Source of the DNA: Flavobacteriales bacterium
GTDB taxonomy: Bacteria > Bacteroidota > Bacteroidia > Flavobacteriales_F > PHOS-HE28
NCBI GenBank assembly: GCA_017987895.1
Contig: JAGNSU010000013.1
Coordinates: forward strand, 1 to 57,202
Direction: 5' to 3'
DNA length: 57,202 nt
The translations under genes and the position numbers were made by a program. Every line of letters starts with the position of its first letter. The first letter of the stretch is position 1. The notes beneath the pieces are model-generated. The model had not been told where the DNA came from. It worked only from the letters and a program-made list of their open reading frames with translations, and made no database searches. This document shows, piece by piece, positions 52,640 to 57,202 of the stretch.

Positions 52640-55600
52640 ATGTTCCTCAATTGCCATAGCTGGTTCAGTTTCAAATACGGTGTGCTGAAGCCCGATGCCT
52701 TGCTGTACGAAGCGGCGAAGGCGGGTGTGCGCACCCTTGCGCTCACCGACATCCATTGTACCGCGGGCATCCCCGACCTCATCCGCGATGCCCTGCGCTA
52801 TAACGTGCGACCGGTCGCAGGCATTGAGTTCCGGCAGGGGGCACAATTGCTCTACATCGGCATCGCGAAGAACAACCAGGGCTTCCAGCAGTTGAACGAA
52901 CTGCTCAGTCCGCACCTGCTCGATGGGGAGGCGATCCCTGAACGCGCGCCGGAACTGGCGGATGCCTTCTTCATCTATCCGTTCAACAGGGCCCCGCAAC
53001 TGCTGCGCTCCAACGAGCGGGTCGGCATAAAGCCGGGGGATCTTACGCGCCTGCCCTTCACCCCCTGGGCACGACGGCAGCAGGACCTCGTGGCCCTGCT
53101 GCCGGTCACTTTCCGCCACAAACGCGACTTCAACACGCACCGTCTGCTGCGCACCGTGGCGAAGAACACGGTGGTGAGCATGCTGCCGAAGGAGGAACTG
53201 GGGGAGCCTGATGAGGTCTTCCGCAGTGAAGAGGAGGTGCAGCGCATCTACCGTGACTTTCCACAACTGCTGAACAATACCGCGCGGCTGTTGGATGAAT
53301 GTGCCATTGCGTTCGAAAGCGGTGACAAGACGCGCAAGGCCTTCGGTGCGAGCCAGGCGGAGGATCGCGAGAAGCTCCATCGCGACACGCTCGAAGGGCT
53401 GCGTTACCGCTATCCGAACGCGAAGCCGGAGGTGATCGATCGCATGCGCTACGAACTGAAGGTGATCGAGGAAATGGGCTTCATCAGCTACTTCCTCATC
53501 AACCAGGATATCGTCAACTATACGCGCAGCCGTGGCTTCTTCCATGTGGGGCGCGGCAGCGGCGCGAACAGTTTGGTGGCCTATTGCCTGCGCATCACCG
53601 ATGTGGACCCCATGGAGCTCGACCTCTACTTCGAGCGCTTCATCAACCCCGCGCGCAAGAAGCCGCCCGATTTCGACATCGACTTCAGCTGGAAGGACCG
53701 CGACGAGATCTTCAAGTACGTTTTTGGCAAGTACAACGGCGAAGGGGTCGGCAACATCCACGCGGCGCAGATCGCCACCTATGCCACCTTCCAATGGCGC
53801 GGAGCGATACGCGAATTGGGAAAGGCCATGGGCCTTCCACCCGGCGAGATCGATGCGCTCAGCGAGGGCGACAGCAACTACTACCGCGATCAGCGCCACG
53901 TGCCCGATGGCGCGAAAGGCCAATTGGACAAGGTGGCGCAGGCCGTGATCAAGTACGGGCAGCACTTGATCGGCATGCCGCATCACCTGGGCATCCACGC
54001 CGGTGGCATCGTGATCACGGAGAAGCCGGTAACGCATTTCACCGCGCTGCATCGGCCACCGAAAGGATTTCCCGTCACGCAGTTCAGCATGCTGGAGGCG
54101 GAGGACCTCGGCCTGCACAAGTTCGATCTGCTGAGCCAGCGTGGGCTGGGCCACATTCGGGATGCAGTGGAATTGGTGAATGTCCGCCGTAGCGTCGACC
54201 CACCGGGTCGACCTACCGTGGACATACACGACATCCAGCGTTTCAAGAAGGATCCCGCGATCAAAGAACTGATCCGCACAGGCAACACGATCGGCTGCTT
54301 CTATGTGGAGAGCCCCGCCATGCGCATGCTGCTTAAAAAGCTGCAAGTGGAGGATTATCTCGGCCTGGTCGCGGCGAGCAGCATCATACGGCCGGGCGTG
54401 GCGGAAAGCGGCATGATGCGCGAGTATCTATTGCGGCACCACGATCCCGAGCGTAGGAAGAGCGCGCCGAAGAGGCTGCTGGAGATCATGCCGGAGACCT
54501 ACGGGGTGATGGTCTACCAGGAGGACGTGATCAAAGTGGTGCACCAGTACGGTGGGCTCGATCTGGAGGACTCCGATCAGGTGCGTCGTGGGATGAACAT
54601 CCGCTACCGCGACCGACCTGAGTTCAAATTGGTGGAGCAGAAGTTCTTCGACAACTGCAAGGCGTCCGGCTATCCACCCGGCGAGGCCGAAGAAGTGTGG
54701 CGGCAGATCCAAAGCTTCGCCAGCTTCAGCTTCGCGAAAGGACACAGTGCCAGCTATGCGGTGGAGAGCTACCAGAGCCTCTACCTGAAGGCGCACCATC
54801 CGCTGGAGTTCCTGGTGGGCGTGGCGAACAACTTCGGTGGTTTCTACCACACGGAGTTCTACCTGCATGAGGCCAAGCGCGCGGGTGCGACGATCGAGGC
54901 GCCGTGCATCAATACCAGTGAGGAGCTGTGTTCCCTGAAGGCTCCTGGCCATGGGCTGCTGGCTGGTGGCCGATCCTGTGAAGGGCCAGCAGCCAGCGGC
55001 CAGCGACCAATGGCCAGCATTTACCTCGGTCTCGGCAATGTGAAGAGCTTGGAACAGGAGACCGTGCAACTGCTTCTGCATGAGCGTCGTCGCCGTGGAG
55101 CGTTCACTGACCTCCAGGACCTGCTGAAGCGTGCGCCCTTGCCTGTGGAGCAGGCGCGCATCCTGATCCGCGTGGGCGCATTGCGTTTCACGGGCAAGAG
55201 CAAACCCGCGTTGCTATGGGACCTTACATTGTTGCACCGGCCCGCCAGAGCGAGCGTCGCTGGCGACCTGTTCGTCACCAAAGTGGAAGGCCCCAAGCTG
55301 CCCGATCTGCAGCACTACCCGCTGGCGGATGCCTATGATGAACTGGACCTGCTCGGCTTCCCGCTGTGCGATCCGTTCACGCTGGTGGATGTGGATCCCG
55401 TTGTCAGTTCTCAGTTGCCAGTTGTCGGTGGTGGCAGACGGACAACTGACAACCAGCAACCGACAACCATCCTCAAGCGCGATATGCATGCGCATGTCGA
55501 CAAACGCGTGACCATGCTCGGCTACTTGATCCATGTGAAGGCCACTGATACGCACCACGGTCAACGCATGACCTTCGGCTCCTTCATCGATACCGCCGGT

Positions 55601-55774
55601 GATTTTTGGGACAGCACGCAGTTCCCGGATGTGGCCGCACGATATTCGTTCCAGGGGCGCGGCGTGTACCGTCTCACCGGTGTGGTGGAGCAAGAGTTCG
55701 GGCATGTGGCCCTGCGCACGCAATACTTCGAGAAGCTGCCGTGGAAACCCGATCCGAGGTACGGGGAGAAGTAG
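52640..55774 (+). CDS. Short DNA polymerase III alpha subunit (DnaE-type), with palindrome-derived insertions
   Basis: A C-family DNA polymerase of 1,044 residues, shorter than the usual replicative DnaE. It starts MFLNCHSWFSFKYG with the PHP domain (TLALTDIHCTAGIPDLI), whose metal-site residues are partly changed. The palm carries HVGRGSGANSLVAYCLRI and the three catalytic acids Asp344, Asp346 and Asp348 in PDFDIDF, followed by finger motifs. Proteins of this shape in Bacteroidota are usually a second, error-prone DnaE in SOS cassettes next to DinB/ImuB-like genes; no such neighbour is present here. Three palindromes (54181, 54941 and 55399) add foreign peptides RSVDPPGRP, GPAASGQRPMA and NQQPTT in frame. 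The upstream 177 bases contain no gene. Confidence 0.9.
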   Translation: MFLNCHSWFSFKYGVLKPDALLYEAAKAGVRTLALTDIHCTAGIPDLIRDALRYNVRPVAGIEFRQGAQLLYIGIAKNNQGFQQLNELLSPHLLDGEAIPERAPELADAFFIYPFNRAPQLLRSNERVGIKPGDLTRLPFTPWARRQQDLVALLPVTFRHKRDFNTHRLLRTVAKNTVVSMLPKEELGEPDEVFRSEEEVQRIYRDFPQLLNNTARLLDECAIAFESGDKTRKAFGASQAEDREKLHRDTLEGLRYRYPNAKPEVIDRMRYELKVIEEMGFISYFLINQDIVNYTRSRGFFHVGRGSGANSLVAYCLRITDVDPMELDLYFERFINPARKKPPDFDIDFSWKDRDEIFKYVFGKYNGEGVGNIHAAQIATYATFQWRGAIRELGKAMGLPPGEIDALSEGDSNYYRDQRHVPDGAKGQLDKVAQAVIKYGQHLIGMPHHLGIHAGGIVITEKPVTHFTALHRPPKGFPVTQFSMLEAEDLGLHKFDLLSQRGLGHIRDAVELVNVRRSVDPPGRPTVDIHDIQRFKKDPAIKELIRTGNTIGCFYVESPAMRMLLKKLQVEDYLGLVAASSIIRPGVAESGMMREYLLRHHDPERRKSAPKRLLEIMPETYGVMVYQEDVIKVVHQYGGLDLEDSDQVRRGMNIRYRDRPEFKLVEQKFFDNCKASGYPPGEAEEVWRQIQSFASFSFAKGHSASYAVESYQSLYLKAHHPLEFLVGVANNFGGFYHTEFYLHEAKRAGATIEAPCINTSEELCSLKAPGHGLLAGGRSCEGPAASGQRPMASIYLGLGNVKSLEQETVQLLLHERRRRGAFTDLQDLLKRAPLPVEQARILIRVGALRFTGKSKPALLWDLTLLHRPARASVAGDLFVTKVEGPKLPDLQHYPLADAYDELDLLGFPLCDPFTLVDVDPVVSSQLPVVGGGRRTTDNQQPTTILKRDMHAHVDKRVTMLGYLIHVKATDTHHGQRMTFGSFIDTAGDFWDSTQFPDVAARYSFQGRGVYRLTGVVEQEFGHVALRTQYFEKLPWKPDPRYGEK
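54181..54224. repeat. Palindromic element 1 inside dnaE (family with RND pump copy)
   Basis: The core GTCGACCC-ACC-GGGTCGAC is flanked by GTAG / CTAC (54189-54216), and arms extend to TGTCC / GGACA at 54181-54224. The reading frame passes through as RRSVDPPGRPTVD, residues about 515-528. Confidence 0.9.
54941..55018. repeat. Palindromic element 2 inside dnaE (TGGCCA..GCTGGC type)
   Basis: Left part TGGCCATGGGCTGCTGGC and right part GCCAGCAGCCAGCGGCC ... AATGGCCA are imperfect complements. One arm is 12 bases shorter. Read through as GLLAGGRSCEGPAASGQRP at residues about 768-793. Confidence 0.8.
55399..55469. repeat. Palindromic element 3 inside dnaE (GTTGTCAGTT type)
   Basis: Two 29-base arms, around CAGTTGCCAGTTGTCGG and CGACAACTGACAACCAGC-like sequence, match at 21 positions. 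Read through as VVSSQLPVVGGGRRTTDNQQ at residues about 920-943. Confidence 0.8.
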
Positions 55775-55787
55775 GATCAGAACTCGG

Positions 55788-57202
55788 CTACTTCACCTCC
55801 ACGCTCTTCGTATTGTCGGTCGGCACGCGATCGAAGAACAGGTGCATGGGATCGATCGCGGCCTTTGCGGGAAGCGCTTCGCTGCGCAGCACCACGGTGT
55901 TCTCACCATCCTTCAACCGCACGCGTTGGTGGGTGATCACTGCGCCTTCCTCCTCGTCATCGGTCGGTTCCTTCAAGAGGCCTACGTCGATCCAGTCGTT
56001 CATGGGCGCTTGTGTTTCGCGGCCAAGACTGTCGGCGTGGTTCTTCTCGCAGGTCAATTTCACCGTCACCTCGTAGCTGCTGTCGGGAAGCAAGTGGGCG
56101 GTGCTCTCCACCACGCGGTTGTCATAGAGTGTGATATACTTCAAGTGGTCTTCAAGGAGGTAGGTGAGGCTATCCGGCGTCACCTTGCGCAGTTCGCGGT
56201 ACATGTCCAGTGAAGTGGGCCAGGGCGGTTCGGCATAGCCGAAGGAATCCACCAACGCGCGGAAGGCTTTGTTCAGCGTGTCCTCGCCGAGGAACTCACG
56301 CAGGCCGTAGAGCACCACGCTCCCCTTATTGTAGTGGATATAGCCTTGGTTCTCCACGTACATCAACGGCGTTTCACCGATCGTTTCGCCACCGCGGGCC
56401 TCCTGGTACTTGTCGCTCTCGTACTTCAGGAATTTGCGCATGTGGGTGCGGCCGTACTCCCGTTCCATCACCATCAAGGCGCTGTATTGGGCCATGCTCT
56501 CGCTCAGCATGGTACTGCCCTGCATGTCGGCGCCGATCACCTGGTGCGCCCACCACTGGTGGCCCATTTCATGCGCCACCACATAGAACACCATGTCGAT
56601 GTCCTCGTCTGCTGTAAGATCAGTGATGAAGCCGATGCTCTCGCTGTAAGGCATGGTACCGGGGAAGGCTTGCGCGAAGGAGGCGTAGCGCGGGAACTCG
56701 ATGATGCGTGCCTGCTTGTTCGAATAAGGGCCGAAGTGCTCCGTGTAGTACGTCAAGGCCTTGCGCATGCTGTTCAACATGCGGGGCACGTTCACCGCAT
56801 GTTCCTTCTGGTAGTAGACCTCGAGATCGACGTCATTCCATTTTTCCCGCGCCACTTCGTAGCGCGCGCTCATGAAGGAGAAGAAGTTCAATGCTTTGTG
56901 ATCGAGTTCGTACTGGAAATAGCGTTTGCCGTCGGCGGTCCATTCCTTCTTCAAGGAACCGGGTGCGATGGCGATCTGGTCCGGCGAGGTGCTGATGGTG
57001 GTGCGTACCGTCATCCAGTCGCTATGGGCCATCAGGTAGTTCTGCATCCGCTGCGCGGGGTCCTCGGTGAGCTTCGGCATGCGGTCGTTCGGCGGCAGGC
57101 CATGCTTGCGACGATCGGCGCGGTCCTGCAGTTCGCCCGAGGTGTTGTAGCCGATGGCCGGCAACAGTTCCATGTTGTTGAAGAAGCTGCCGTTCTGCAC
57201 CA
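55788..57202 (-). CDS. M1 family metallopeptidase, C-terminal part (5' end outside window)
   Basis: The frame is open to the window edge on the minus strand, so the start is missing. The visible 470 residues contain the M1 zinc site VVAHEMGHQWWAHQ with a downstream glutamate in LSESMAQYSALMVMEREYG, preceded by FAQAFPGTMPYSESIGFI, which replaces the usual GGMEN substrate motif. The C-terminal part is helical, then beta-rich, ending NTKSVEVK. Bacteroidota often fuse this type of peptidase to an ABC-type permease at the N-terminus; whether that is so here cannot be seen. It ends 13 bases from the dnaE stop, convergently. Confidence 0.88.
   Translation of the reverse strand, partial: VQNGSFFNNMELLPAIGYNTSGELQDRADRRKHGLPPNDRMPKLTEDPAQRMQNYLMAHSDWMTVRTTISTSPDQIAIAPGSLKKEWTADGKRYFQYELDHKALNFFSFMSARYEVAREKWNDVDLEVYYQKEHAVNVPRMLNSMRKALTYYTEHFGPYSNKQARIIEFPRYASFAQAFPGTMPYSESIGFITDLTADEDIDMVFYVVAHEMGHQWWAHQVIGADMQGSTMLSESMAQYSALMVMEREYGRTHMRKFLKYESDKYQEARGGETIGETPLMYVENQGYIHYNKGSVVLYGLREFLGEDTLNKAFRALVDSFGYAEPPWPTSLDMYRELRKVTPDSLTYLLEDHLKYITLYDNRVVESTAHLLPDSSYEVTVKLTCEKNHADSLGRETQAPMNDWIDVGLLKEPTDDEEEGAVITHQRVRLKDGENTVVLRSEALPAKAAIDPMHLFFDRVPTDNTKSVEVK

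Noticed and set aside
52592..54346. 584-codon minus-strand ORF opposite dnaE
   Set aside because: It is the shadow of a GC-rich coding gene; it has no domain signs and the plus-strand polymerase motifs are clear.

Overview
The window comes from a GC-rich member of the Bacteroidota, most likely a Flavobacteriales lineage. The evidence is several large secreted proteins ending in type IX secretion (T9SS) sorting domains, a TonB receptor paired with a DUF4249 lipoprotein, a fused E1 alpha/beta 2-oxoacid dehydrogenase, a short 287-residue RpoD, and a -7 promoter box of the Bacteroidota form TAnnTTTG (often TAnnTTCG) in front of many genes. Assignment below order level is inference.

Layout. Positions 1-3144 hold the 3' part of a cysteine-rich tandem-repeat adhesin-like protein. 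Positions 3454-10918 are core genes: gap and rpoD, an HtrA protease, dapF-mltG and a phosphohexomutase. Positions 10915-15114 encode a 14-repeat FG-GAP secreted protein. Positions 15224-19630 carry a DUF2279 protein, a Nudix hydrolase, a DUF2027/Smr protein, the RNase P RNA and two exported proteins of unknown role. Positions 19721-25633 are a tightly overlapping MarR-regulated RND efflux operon. Positions 25754-30131 contain trxB and a DUF4249/TonB receptor pair. Positions 30301-30910 hold a tiny membrane ORF and a compact unit made of tRNA-Pro, a frameshifted GIY-YIG nuclease gene and a truncated second tRNA-Pro. Positions 31017-38847 encode an M1 aminopeptidase, an esterase plus 2-oxoacid dehydrogenase operon, an AIM24 protein, a small four-helix membrane protein and a PDZ/T9SS protein. 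Positions 38927-46069 include a secreted subtilase, an S4 RNA-binding protein, tRNA-Arg, typA and a ThuA/T9SS protein. Positions 46167-52462 hold a terpene-cyclase-like exported protein, an SRPBCC protein, a purple-acid-phosphatase-like protein, an MBL-fold hydrolase and a cupredoxin/T9SS protein. Positions 52640-57202 hold a short DnaE polymerase and the C-terminal half of an M1 peptidase.

The most unusual signals are two. First, dispersed palindromic elements of several sequence families lie between genes and also, in frame, inside genes: three in the DNA polymerase III alpha gene and one at the end of the RND pump gene, which shares an identical 25-mer with dnaE 30 kb away. Second, the GIY-YIG gene is flanked by a tRNA-Pro and a 5'-truncated tRNA-Pro copy with a 29-bp near-identical repeat, which looks like a small tRNA-associated nuclease element that has since acquired a one-base frameshift. 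All assignments rest on reading motifs and context; no database search was run.
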